Assembly (NCBI RefSeq): GCF_042682685.1
Contig: NZ_JBHUHX010000018.1
Location: 23,937-87,936, forward strand
DNA: 64,000 bases
Direction: 5' to 3'
DNA from: Imhoffiella fuscus
GTDB taxonomy: Bacteria; Pseudomonadota; Gammaproteobacteria; Chromatiales; Chromatiaceae
Shown here piece after piece: positions 26,089 through 35,045 of the stretch. Position 1 is the first letter of the stretch, and every line of letters starts with the position of its first letter. The notes under the pieces were generated by a model that was not told the DNA's origin, ran no database searches, and worked only from the letters and a program-made list of their open reading frames with translations. The position numbers and the translations under genes were made by a program.

Positions 26089-28356
26089 ATGCCAATTCAA
26101 GCGATCGAAACAGCGGTATCGGCACCCATGGAGACCCGGCTGCAGGTCGATGGGATGGACTGCGGAGCCTGTGCGAACAAGGTGGAGACGGCGCTCGGGC
26201 GGCTGCCCGGAGTGCGTCTGGTCACAGTGTCGCTGGCGAGCGCCGAGGTGCGGATCGGGCACGACCCGAACACCGACCTCGCGGCCATTCGCGAGACCCT
26301 CTCGCGTCTGGGCTTCAGCCCGCGCGACCCGGTGCCCGACACGGCACCGGCCTGCGGTTGCGGCGCGACGTCCTGCGCCGCGCCCGAAAACGGCCGACCG
26401 GCATCCGAGACGCCCTGGTGGCGCAGCCGTCAGGGACTGCTCACTCTGGGCACCGGTGCGCTCATGCTCTGCGCCTATGGCGCGGCGAGCCTGTTCCCCG
26501 CCTTCGAGCGCCCCATCTTTCTCGCCGCAGTGCTGCTCGGGCTGATCCCGGTGGCCCGGCGCGCCTGGGCCTCGGCGCGGCTCGGCAGTCCGCTTTCGAT
26601 CGAGACCCTGATGAGCCTGGCCGCGATCGCGGCGGTATCGGTCGGCGCCGAGGCCGAGGCGGCGGCGGTGCTCTTTCTGTTCCAGGTCGGCGAGTCGCTC
26701 GAAGGCGTGGCGGCGCGGCGCTCGCGCGACGGGATCGGCGCCCTGATCGAGCTGCTGCCGCGTAACGCCCAACGCGAGACGGCGGACGGCACGCTGGAGA
26801 CGGTCGCCGCCGAGCGCCTGCTGGTCGACGACCGCATCCAGGTCCACGCGGGCGAGCGCATCCCGGCCGACGGCGAGGTGCTGGAGGGAATCGGCGGGGT
26901 CGACGAGTCGCCGCTGAGCGGCGAGAGCCTGCCCCAGATCAAGCGTCCGGGCGACTCGGTCTTCGCCGGCAGCGTCAATCTCGAAAGCCGACTGCGCATC
27001 CGCGTCACGGCCGATGCCGCCGACAACACCATCGCCCGGATCGCCAGCCTGGTGCGCGAGGCCCAGGCGCGCAAGGCGCCGAGCGCGCGCTTCATCGAAC
27101 GCTTCGCTCGCGTCTACACCCCGCTGGTGGTGGTCTTCGCCACCCTGGTCGCGGTAGTCCCGCCGCTGTTCCTTGGCGCGGTCTGGTCCGAGTGGATCTA
27201 CCGGGGCGCGGCCATCCTCCTGATCGGCTGCCCCTGCGCACTGGTGATCTCCACCCCGGCGGCGATCGCCGCCGGGCTCGCCGCCGGTGCCCGCCACGGA
27301 CTGCTGATGAAGGGCGGCGCCGTGCTCGAAGGGTTGGCGCGCATCAGCCGCGTCGCCTTCGACAAGACCGGCACCCTGACCCTCGGCCAGCCCCAGGTCA
27401 CCGAGACGATCGTGCTCGCCGGGACCCGCGAGCAGTTGCTCGCCCGCGCCGCTGCGCTGAGCGCGGGCTCGGCCCATCCGCTCGCACGGGCGATCCTCGC
27501 CCACGCCGGCTCGGCCGGAATCGCACCCGCCGCGCCCGACGCGATCCAGGCACTGCCAGGACGGGGCGTCAGCGCCCGGATCGCGGACAGCGACTGCTTT
27601 CTCGGCTCGCTCGCGGCGGCACGCGAACGGCTCGACGACGACAGCGCGCTCATCGAGGCAGCCGAGCCCCAACTGGCGCTGGGGCGCAGCCTCTCGGTGC
27701 TGGTCGAGGACGGACGCGCGCTCGGCCTGATCGCCATGCACGACGCCCCGCGCGAGGACGCCCGCGCCGGGATCGTAGCACTCGAACGGCTCGGGATCGG
27801 AAGCCTGGTGCTCAGCGGCGATCAGCGCCCGGCGGTCGAGGCCCTGGCCGGCCCGCTGGGGATCGAGGCCCACGCCGGGCTGCTGCCCGAGGACAAGCAG
27901 CGACTGGTGCGCGAACTGCAAGACGCTGGCGAGCGAGTGGCCAAGGTCGGCGACGGCATCAACGATGCCCCCGCGCTGGCCGCCGCCGAGATCGGCATCG
28001 CCATGGGCGGCGGCACCGAGGTGGCGCTGGAAACGGCCGACGCGGCCAGCCTGCATGGGCGGGTCGGCGACGTCGCCGCCATGGTCCGGCTCGCGCGCCG
28101 CACACTGCAGGTCATTCACCAGAACGTCACCATCGCCGTCGGGCTCAAGCTGGGACTGATGGTCACCACCCTGATCGGGCTCACCGGGCTCTGGCCAGCG
28201 GTGCTCGCCGACACCGGGGCGACCGTACTGGTGACGGCCAACGCCCTGCGGCTGCTGCGTATCCGCGTCATTGAGACCGAGGCGGGATCGTCGCAACCCT
28301 CGTCCCGACAGGATTGCCGGGCACACAGCGGCGGCAGTTGCGCCTGCACCGACTGA
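26089..28356 (+). CDS. heavy-metal-translocating P1B-type ATPase (Zn/Cd/Pb export)
   Basis: A 755-residue membrane pump. It has an N-terminal metal-binding domain with GMDCGACA (about residues 22-29) followed by a Cys cluster (CGCGATSC), about eight membrane helices, the ion-binding motif CPC at 381-383, the phosphorylation site DKTGT at 425-429, an HP motif in the nucleotide domain, and GDGINDAPAL. The CPC helix context and MerR control fit a ZntA/CadA-type exporter. The tail ends with a Cys-rich CRAHSGGSCACTD, possibly a further metal site. The ATG at 26089 is chosen for GAGGTG 9 bases upstream. Confidence 0.92.
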   Translation: MPIQAIETAVSAPMETRLQVDGMDCGACANKVETALGRLPGVRLVTVSLASAEVRIGHDPNTDLAAIRETLSRLGFSPRDPVPDTAPACGCGATSCAAPENGRPASETPWWRSRQGLLTLGTGALMLCAYGAASLFPAFERPIFLAAVLLGLIPVARRAWASARLGSPLSIETLMSLAAIAAVSVGAEAEAAAVLFLFQVGESLEGVAARRSRDGIGALIELLPRNAQRETADGTLETVAAERLLVDDRIQVHAGERIPADGEVLEGIGGVDESPLSGESLPQIKRPGDSVFAGSVNLESRLRIRVTADAADNTIARIASLVREAQARKAPSARFIERFARVYTPLVVVFATLVAVVPPLFLGAVWSEWIYRGAAILLIGCPCALVISTPAAIAAGLAAGARHGLLMKGGAVLEGLARISRVAFDKTGTLTLGQPQVTETIVLAGTREQLLARAAALSAGSAHPLARAILAHAGSAGIAPAAPDAIQALPGRGVSARIADSDCFLGSLAAARERLDDDSALIEAAEPQLALGRSLSVLVEDGRALGLIAMHDAPREDARAGIVALERLGIGSLVLSGDQRPAVEALAGPLGIEAHAGLLPEDKQRLVRELQDAGERVAKVGDGINDAPALAAAEIGIAMGGGTEVALETADAASLHGRVGDVAAMVRLARRTLQVIHQNVTIAVGLKLGLMVTTLIGLTGLWPAVLADTGATVLVTANALRLLRIRVIETEAGSSQPSSRQDCRAHSGGSCACTD

Positions 28357-28568
28357 CACGCACGAGGCCAAGGGAATGGCCTATCGCCATCCATGATCCA
28401 TCGCGGCACCGCATTTTTTGTGTTTACCGAGGCCCAGGATATTGGCGAGAATCGCGAATACTCTGTGTATTTGGGGATTTCGACCCAGCAAAGGCGCAAC
28501 CGACACCCGCCACGCGGGGTAAACGGCCTCCGGCGCCGCCCGCCCAGACCCAGCGAGAGATGCGACTC

Positions 28569-31500
28569 ATGAACGCTAGTCCGCCCCTTCAGGTCGATGA
28601 AGCACGGGTGTTCTGGAATCATCCGAACGGCCGATTCGTCGATGCCAGCGAGGCGGCCTGCGAGTCGCTCGGCTACAGCCGAGAAGCGCTGTGCGATCTA
28701 TCTATCTGGGACGTCGTTACGGAACTGACCCCCGAAGGCTGGCTGGAGCATTGGGACACCCTGCGCCGGACGCGCCTTCTGCGCTTCCGCGCCACACACC
28801 GCCATCGCGACGGCACGCGCTTCGAGGTCGATGTCTGCGTCCATTGCGCCCAGCTCGCAGGACAGGCATACGCGTGCGCCCTGGTCTATCCCCTGGCGCA
28901 GAGTCGCCGAAACCGGATCGCACACCAGGAGAACGCCGCGCGCCTGGCGCTCGCGCTCGACGTCTCGGGACAGGCACTGTTCGAGTTGGATCTGCTGACC
29001 GGCCAGGTAGCCATGAGCCAGGAGTCCGCGCGACTGCTGGAGCGAGATCCAACCTGTCTGGAGGTGCCACTCGCGAGCTGGCGGGAGTGGATCCATCCCG
29101 ACGACCGGGATCGGATCATGGGGCTCTACGCCGATTGCGTCGCCGGCAAACGGGAGGATATCAGCGCTGACTTCCGCATCCTGTCCGGTTCCGGACGCTG
29201 GATCTGGCTGCGCTCGGCCTCGCGCGTCTTCCAGTGGGACAGCGCCAAACGCCCACTGCGCATGCTGGGCACGCATCTGGACATCACTGAATCCAAGAAG
29301 ATCGAGGAGAGGCTCAGGCTCACCCAAACGATCATCGACCGTATCTCTATCGGTGTCTTCTGGTTCGACACACTGGGACGGATCATCTATGTGAACGACA
29401 TCGGATGTCGCTGGCTCGGCTACGAACTGGGCGAACTCATCGGCGAGACGGTGGAGAAGTTCGATGCGAGCTTCGATGCCCAACGAGCAGTCGAAATCGC
29501 CAAGCAGCCGCAGCCAAACGGGGTCATAGTCTTCGAGACTCGCCACCGCCGCAAGGACGGCACCTCCTACCCGGTCGAGATCACGGCGACCTTCCTCGAC
29601 ATTGGCGAGCAGCGATATCGTCTGGCCTTCGCCCGCGACATCAGCGGATGGAAGGCCGACAAGGATGCATTGCGGGAGCATACCCGGTTTCTGGAAAGCC
29701 TGGACCGCATCTCACGCGTCCTCACCCGTTCCGAGCGCGACACATCCCTCCTCGCCGGGCTGGCCTACGAGATCATGGACATCTTCCAGGCCGACCGCGC
29801 CTTCTTTCTGCATCCCTGCGACCCGAACGGGTCCATTGCGCCCGTCATCATGGAGGTCGCTCGAACCCTAGTCCCAGGAACCATGGCCGCAAGACGCGAG
29901 ATCGAGCCAGACGCGGACTTCAAGCGCGTCATGCGCCAGATATTGACCCAGACAGGGGCCGTACTCACCGAGTTCGACGCATCCACCAAGTCCTTTCGCG
30001 ACTACAGCATTCACAGTCAGATGGCGATCGCGCTGCTCACGGGCTCCGATCAACCCTGGATCCTCGGGCTCCATCAGTGCGATCGTCGACGGAGCTGGAC
30101 CGAACGCGAGCAATGGCTGTTCGAGAAGATCGCGGAGCGCGTCGGCGAGGCCCTGTCGGGCTATCTCCTGCTCAAGAGACTCAAGGACAGCGAGGCGCGC
30201 TATCGTGTCGTCTTCGACAACTCACTCGACGCCATTCTGGTGCACGATGCCAAAGGAACGATTCTCGCCGCCAACCAAACCGCGCTACACGCCTATGGAT
30301 TAACAGACGCACGGATCTCGCGTTACACCATCGCAGACCTCTCTGGCCCCGAAAATTCGACCGACGATCTGTTGGAACGCTGGGAGCAGATCATGGCGGG
30401 ACAGACCGCCCGCTTCGAGTGGATGGCCAAGCAGGCCAGCGCAGTAGAGACCTTTCCAGTCGAGGTCATGCTGCGCTCCATCCAATACGGGGATGAGCGG
30501 GTCATCCTCGCCAATACGCGCGATATCTCGGAGCGCAAGCGCAACGAGACGGCGCTGCGTCAGAGCGAGGAGCGTTTCGCCAAGGCCTTTCACGCCAACC
30601 CGGTGGCGATGATCATTTCGACCATGAACGAGGGACGCATCATCGATGCCAATGACTGCTGGCTACGACTGGTCGGAGCCAAACGCGAGGAGGTCATCGG
30701 CCGCACCACGATCGAGACGCAGATCTGGGCCGATGAGGCGTTCCGTCAGCAGATGCTCGACCGGTTACGCGAAACCGGCTCCTTCCAAGAGGTTCCCTTG
30801 GTCATCCAGACCCGCAGAGACGAGGCTCGGGAGATCCTCTGGTCGGCCGAGACCATCACGATCAAGGGCGAGTCTGTCCTGCTGTCCCTGGTCTACGACC
30901 TCACCGAGCAGCGACGCACCGAGCGTGCCTTGCGCGAGAGCGAGGCCCGGCTGAGAACCGCCATCGAAAGCATCCCCTTCGATTTCTTCATCATTGGCGC
31001 CGATGGATGCTATGCCCTGCAGAATTCGGCGTCGCGGGCACGTTGGGGCCGCCTGATCGGAACCTCCCCACAGGAAACCGCTCACCAGGATGACGCACGC
31101 TGGGAAACCAAGTCCCGGACCGCCCTCTCCGGAGCCATCGTCGACGAGGAGCTTCAGCAACGTCTGGACGGAGAAAGCGCCTACTTCCACAACGTCCTCG
31201 CCCCGATCGAGGATAACGGCCAGATCAGCGGTTTGGTCGAACTGAACATGGATGTCACGGAGCGCAAGAAGGTCGAGCAGGAGTTGCAGCGCTATCGCGA
31301 GCACCTTGAGGAATTGGTGGCCGAGCGCACGAGCGCGCTTCAACAGGCCATGAGTCAGCTGACACAGGCGGAGAAGCTGGCGGCGCTCGGCAACCTGGTG
31401 GCAGGCGTCGCCCATGAGCTCAATACCCCGCTGGGCAACGCACGCATGGCTGCCAGCACGCTCAGCGCCCATCTCGACGAACTGGCCACCGCCTTCGAGG

Positions 31501-32138
31501 CTGGAACGCTCCGTCGCGGACAGCTCTCCGGCTTTCTGCGCAACGGACAGGAAACGGTCGATCTTCTAGAGCGCAACACGGTGCGCGCGGCCGATCTGAT
31601 CGGTCACTTCAAGGAGATCGCCGTCGACCAAACCAGTGTCCGACGCCGCTGTTTCAACCTGCGCCGAACAATCGATGAGGTGCTGGCGACCATGCGGCCG
31701 ACGCTGAAGAAAACGTCCCATCGGCTCGAAATCGAGATTCCTCACGAGCTGGAATTGGACAGCTACCCCGGCCCATTGGAGCAAATCATCGCGAATCTGG
31801 TCGAAAATTCGCTGACGCACGGACTCGCCGGACAAACCTCAGGAACCATGTGGATCAAGGCACGGATCCCCGCTCCGGGACAGATTCTGCTCGAATACGG
31901 AGACGATGGCGTCGGCATCCCGGAAACGTCCCAGGCACAGATTTTCGACCCCTTCTTCACCACGCGACTGGGCGAAGGCGGCAGCGGGCTGGGACTCTAC
32001 ATCGTCCACAACCTCATCAGCGGCGTACTCGGCGGAAGCATCCGGCTCGACAGCGAGCTCGGCAAGGGCGCACGTTTCATTCTCACCTTTCCAGAAAAGG
32101 CCCCCAAGCACCAGCCGGTCGAACCTCCAATGCTTTGA
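28569..32138 (+). CDS. multi-PAS/GAF hybrid-less sensor histidine kinase
   Basis: About 1189 residues (an in-frame ATG lies three codons earlier). No membrane segment is seen. Order: PAS domains in the first ~460 residues (including the WIHPDDRDRIMGL PAS_3 type), a GAF-like domain (about 490-680, QADRAFFLHP), further PAS domains (SEARYRVVFDNSLDAIL, SEERFAKAFHANPVAMI, SEARLRTAIESIPFDFF), a coiled coil, then HisKA with phospho-His 949 in VAHELNTPLG and an HATPase_c domain (NLVENSLTHG, GDDGVGIPE, GSGLGLYIVHNLI). No receiver domain is fused and no response regulator gene is adjacent. It should be a cytoplasmic sensor; ligand unknown. Confidence 0.88.
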   Translation: MNASPPLQVDEARVFWNHPNGRFVDASEAACESLGYSREALCDLSIWDVVTELTPEGWLEHWDTLRRTRLLRFRATHRHRDGTRFEVDVCVHCAQLAGQAYACALVYPLAQSRRNRIAHQENAARLALALDVSGQALFELDLLTGQVAMSQESARLLERDPTCLEVPLASWREWIHPDDRDRIMGLYADCVAGKREDISADFRILSGSGRWIWLRSASRVFQWDSAKRPLRMLGTHLDITESKKIEERLRLTQTIIDRISIGVFWFDTLGRIIYVNDIGCRWLGYELGELIGETVEKFDASFDAQRAVEIAKQPQPNGVIVFETRHRRKDGTSYPVEITATFLDIGEQRYRLAFARDISGWKADKDALREHTRFLESLDRISRVLTRSERDTSLLAGLAYEIMDIFQADRAFFLHPCDPNGSIAPVIMEVARTLVPGTMAARREIEPDADFKRVMRQILTQTGAVLTEFDASTKSFRDYSIHSQMAIALLTGSDQPWILGLHQCDRRRSWTEREQWLFEKIAERVGEALSGYLLLKRLKDSEARYRVVFDNSLDAILVHDAKGTILAANQTALHAYGLTDARISRYTIADLSGPENSTDDLLERWEQIMAGQTARFEWMAKQASAVETFPVEVMLRSIQYGDERVILANTRDISERKRNETALRQSEERFAKAFHANPVAMIISTMNEGRIIDANDCWLRLVGAKREEVIGRTTIETQIWADEAFRQQMLDRLRETGSFQEVPLVIQTRRDEAREILWSAETITIKGESVLLSLVYDLTEQRRTERALRESEARLRTAIESIPFDFFIIGADGCYALQNSASRARWGRLIGTSPQETAHQDDARWETKSRTALSGAIVDEELQQRLDGESAYFHNVLAPIEDNGQISGLVELNMDVTERKKVEQELQRYREHLEELVAERTSALQQAMSQLTQAEKLAALGNLVAGVAHELNTPLGNARMAASTLSAHLDELATAFEAGTLRRGQLSGFLRNGQETVDLLERNTVRAADLIGHFKEIAVDQTSVRRRCFNLRRTIDEVLATMRPTLKKTSHRLEIEIPHELELDSYPGPLEQIIANLVENSLTHGLAGQTSGTMWIKARIPAPGQILLEYGDDGVGIPETSQAQIFDPFFTTRLGEGGSGLGLYIVHNLISGVLGGSIRLDSELGKGARFILTFPEKAPKHQPVEPPML

Positions 32139-32189
32139 ACGAACCGTTCAGCCGCCCCGAAGTCCGCTCGCGCCGATTCCGACCGACCG

Positions 32190-33065
32190 TCACTGCAAAC
32201 AGCACTTCTTGTATTTCTTTCCACTCCCGCAGGGACAGGGATCGTTGCGGCCGACCTTCACCGCATTGACGTGCGTTCTTTGCACAAGCGTCGGCATCGG
32301 CATCGGAGCGGGGTTGGCGATCTTGCGGGTTTCCCTGATATAGGCCCAGTCGCGCATTTCGACCACAGCGTCCTCGATCGGCCCCTTTTCCTTGGCCGAG
32401 CGCGTCGCCTGGTCCTTGTCCTCGACCATCGCCCGCTCGACACTGTCCATCTGAATGAAGAAGGTATCGACCAAACCGTCGGCGAAGGCGCGCTCGATTT
32501 CGGGCAACAGTTCCTCCGGATACAGATCGCAACAGACCGAGACGAGCGAGCCCCACATAAAATCCGAGTCGCGCTCCAGCTTGCCATTGAATAGCGACCG
32601 GAAATACTCGACGACAGGCTCGCGCTCCAGCTCACCCCAGTCGACGAGAGCGACCAGCGTCCGCATGCAGGCGCTACGCACATATTCGTTCACCTCGCGA
32701 TCCTCGATCATCGCCTTGATCGGATCCAGATCGCCGCCGCAGACCGCACCCAACACGCGATACAGATCCTCGGTCACAAAATCGTCGGCCAGATCTAAAC
32801 AGAGATCGCCAGGCACCGAGAACAGCTTTACGACCAGCGGATAGGCGGCCCGCTCCCGAAACTGCGCCAGGAGATACAGGGCATACATATGCAGCATGGC
32901 ATCCTGTGCCTCCGCGACCTTCCGTGGGTCATCGGCCGCCGATCGAAGGCAGTCCAACAGGACCGGAGTGATCGCCTCCCGCTGCTCCACTGCGGCGCGC
33001 ACGGCCTCCTCCGGGAACGTGCGATCGATGGTTTCGAGTTGCTGTTTGATGTCTTCGATATTCAT
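32190..33065 (-). CDS. DUF1186-type protein with C-terminal SEC-C zinc motif
   Basis: A 291-residue protein. Most of it is a helical HEAT-like DUF1186 region (AQFRERAAYPLVVKLFS, REVNEYVRSACMRTLVAL). The C-terminus is a SEC-C motif, GRNDPCPCGSGKKYKKCC, a zinc-binding tail first seen in SecA. The function of such proteins is unknown; the SEC-C tail often marks ribosome- or SecA-related binding. The ATG at 33065 is preferred over an in-frame GTG at 33071. Its start faces the TetR promoter region. Confidence 0.85.
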   Translation of the reverse strand: MNIEDIKQQLETIDRTFPEEAVRAAVEQREAITPVLLDCLRSAADDPRKVAEAQDAMLHMYALYLLAQFRERAAYPLVVKLFSVPGDLCLDLADDFVTEDLYRVLGAVCGGDLDPIKAMIEDREVNEYVRSACMRTLVALVDWGELEREPVVEYFRSLFNGKLERDSDFMWGSLVSVCCDLYPEELLPEIERAFADGLVDTFFIQMDSVERAMVEDKDQATRSAKEKGPIEDAVVEMRDWAYIRETRKIANPAPMPMPTLVQRTHVNAVKVGRNDPCPCGSGKKYKKCCLQ

Positions 33066-33242
33066 ATTCACTTCGCTCTATGACCGTTGAATGACCGAGA
33101 CCGACTCGGGCGCGCAAGCATAACGCCTCCCTTTCGTTCCGACAGCCGAGCCGAATCGGTCACTTCGCGCAAACAATAGACCGCGAGCAGGATAGGACAT
33201 GAGATCGCTGTCCGCGCACGCCGATTCAGCATCACGGTACCG

Positions 33243-33271
33243 TTGACATAATAATTAAACAATTGTTTAAT
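33243..33271 (+). promoter_or_regulatory. near-consensus promoter overlapping a 16-bp palindromic operator
   Basis: TTGACA (33243-33248), a 17-bp spacer and TTTAAT (33266-33271) form a near-perfect sigma-70 promoter. The perfect palindrome TTAAACAATTGTTTAA (33255-33270) covers the spacer and -10, as expected for a TetR operator. The predicted start of transcription, about 7 bases after the -10, coincides with the ATG of the tetR gene at 33278. Confidence 0.8.
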
Positions 33272-33277
33272 TTAATC

Positions 33278-33931
33278 ATGACCAAGACGACCACAGGCCC
33301 CGGACGACCCAGACGCAAAGATCCGGACGCGGTGCGCCAGGCGCTGATCGCGGCGGCGCGCGATCACTTCGCCCAGGGCTCGTTCAAGACGGTCTCGGTG
33401 CGCGAAATCGCACGGGCGGCTGGGGTGAACCAAGCGATGGTGAACTACTACTTCGGCGACAAACGGGGGCTCTACGAGGCCATGCTGCAGGAGACCATCG
33501 GTCCGCTGATTCGAACCCTGGAGGAGGCCGAGGCGCGCGGCGAGGTCGCCCGGCTGGAGGATCTGATCCCCAGACACGCGGCGACGCTCGCGGCCAATCC
33601 CTGGCTGCCCAACCTCATCATCCGCGAGGTGCTCTACGGCGAGTCCGAATTCCGCAACCTCTTCATCGAGAAGTTCGCCTCGCGGGTCGCCGGCGCGCTG
33701 CGGCGCGCCATCGACGGCGGACGGGACAAGGGCGAGTTGAGGGACGACCTGGATCCCAAATTCGGCACGCTCATCCTCTTCAGTCTGACCATCTATCCCT
33801 TCGTCGCCCGGCCCATCGTCGAGCGCGCCATGGGGATCCCGATCGACGACGCCTTCGCCGGACGCTGGTCCGAGCAGATCCTGCAGCTCCTGGCCCCACC
33901 CAAGCCACCACCGGAGGACGAGGACCCATGA
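33278..33931 (+). CDS. TetR/AcrR-family repressor
   Basis: A 217-residue TetR protein: N-terminal HTH (ALIAAARDHFAQGSFKTVSVREIARAAGVN in pattern, then MVNYYFGDKRGLYEAM) and a helical ligand domain. The ATG at 33278 is used; upstream there is an in-frame TTG inside the promoter. No ribosome site precedes the ATG and the predicted transcript starts there, so translation is likely leaderless. It overlaps the downstream lipoprotein gene by four bases and should repress its own exporter operon through the palindrome in the promoter. Confidence 0.87.
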   Translation: MTKTTTGPGRPRRKDPDAVRQALIAAARDHFAQGSFKTVSVREIARAAGVNQAMVNYYFGDKRGLYEAMLQETIGPLIRTLEEAEARGEVARLEDLIPRHAATLAANPWLPNLIIREVLYGESEFRNLFIEKFASRVAGALRRAIDGGRDKGELRDDLDPKFGTLILFSLTIYPFVARPIVERAMGIPIDDAFAGRWSEQILQLLAPPKPPPEDEDP

Positions 33932-34887
33932 GAAAGATACTGCTATCGATCGCCCTGATCGGCCTCGCCGGCTGCGGCCAGGATCCGAGCACGGCCGTCG
34001 GCACGCTCGAATGGGATCGGGTCGAGCTGATCGCCGAGCTCTCCGAGCCGATCGTCGAGATCCAGCACCGCGAGGGCGACCGGCTCGCCGAGGGCGAGGT
34101 CATCCTGAGGCTCGATCCGCGCCGGGCGCAGGCGCGACTGGACGCGGCACGGGCCGCCCGCGAACAGGCCGAGGCCCGCCTGGCCGAGCTCGAGCGTGGT
34201 CCGCGCGCCGAGCGCATCGCCGAGGCCCGGGCCAGACTGAGCGGCGCCCAGGACGACCTGGCGGTACGCGAACGCGAACTCGAACGGCTCTCGGCCCTGC
34301 TGAAACGCAAGCTCACCAGCCCCGATTCGGTGGACGCCGCCCGCCGTCTGCGCGACCAGTCGCGCAGCGAGCAGGACCGGGCCAGCGCCGCACTCGCCGA
34401 GCTGGAGCACGGCACCACCGCCGAGGAGCTGGACCAGGCCCGGGCGGCACTCGCCCAGGCGCGCGCCAACGAGCGCGAGCGGACACTCGATCTAGAGCGA
34501 CTGACCATCCGCTCGCCACGCGACGGACGGCTCGACGACCTGCCCTACCGTCTCGGCGAGCAGCCAGCCGTCGGCAAGGTGGTCGCCCTGATGCTCGCCG
34601 GACCCACCCCCTATGCGCGGGTCTACGTGCCCGAGGCGATCCGCGCCCGGGTCGCGCCCGGCACCGGCGCCAGCATCGCGGTCGACGGCCTCGACACACC
34701 CTTCGCCGGACGGGTGCGCAAGGTGCTCGCCGATCCGGCCTTCACGCCCTACTACGCCCTCACCGAGCGCGATCGCGGACGCCTAACCTATCTGGCCGAG
34801 ATCGACCTCCAGGACGCGCCCGAATCCCTGCCGGCCGGGGTCCCGCTGGTCGCCAGCTTCCAGCTCAGCGGCCCGGGCAAGCATTGA
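33928..34887 (+). CDS. HlyD-family membrane fusion lipoprotein of an ABC exporter
   Basis: A 319-residue periplasmic adaptor with a lipoprotein signal (LIGLAGC, cysteine at residue 16). It has a lipoyl-type half (IVEIQHREGDRLAEGEVILRL in pattern), a long Arg/Glu/Ala-rich coiled-coil hairpin (about 65-195), the second lipoyl half (LTIRSPRDGRL) and a beta-barrel. It resembles YbhG/YhiI adaptors. Its ATG overlaps the tetR stop. With the ATPase and permease downstream it should form a tripartite efflux pump that needs an outer-membrane channel encoded elsewhere. Confidence 0.85.
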   Translation: MRKILLSIALIGLAGCGQDPSTAVGTLEWDRVELIAELSEPIVEIQHREGDRLAEGEVILRLDPRRAQARLDAARAAREQAEARLAELERGPRAERIAEARARLSGAQDDLAVRERELERLSALLKRKLTSPDSVDAARRLRDQSRSEQDRASAALAELEHGTTAEELDQARAALAQARANERERTLDLERLTIRSPRDGRLDDLPYRLGEQPAVGKVVALMLAGPTPYARVYVPEAIRARVAPGTGASIAVDGLDTPFAGRVRKVLADPAFTPYYALTERDRGRLTYLAEIDLQDAPESLPAGVPLVASFQLSGPGKH

Positions 34888-34908
34888 GGGATGCCCAGGA
34901 GAAAATAC

Positions 34909-35011
34909 TTGAACCGCAAAGGCGCAAAGGATTTCAATCGGTTGCCTGTGATGCGACTCCGCGAAGCAAATCCCCGTTTTCCTTCGCGTCCTTCGCGCCT
35001 TTGCGGTTCAA
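34909..35011. repeat. inverted repeat with CGCAAAGG motifs between exporter genes
   Basis: TTGAACCGCAAAGGCG (34909-34924) is perfectly repeated in inverse at 34996-35011. The arms continue imperfectly into CAAAGGA / TCCTTCGCG text. This type of CGCAAAGG-CGCGAAGG element is dispersed in several bacterial genomes. It sits inside the exporter operon, in the 158-base gap between adaptor and ATPase genes, so it is likely an insertion. Confidence 0.75.
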
Positions 35012-35045
35012 ATCCCCGAATCCAGGTCCAATACCCGAGGCCAGG

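Noticed and set aside
26029..28371. 780-codon minus-strand frame across the metal ATPase gene
   Set aside because: The ATPase on the plus strand has all family motifs; the opposite frame is a shadow of high third-position GC.
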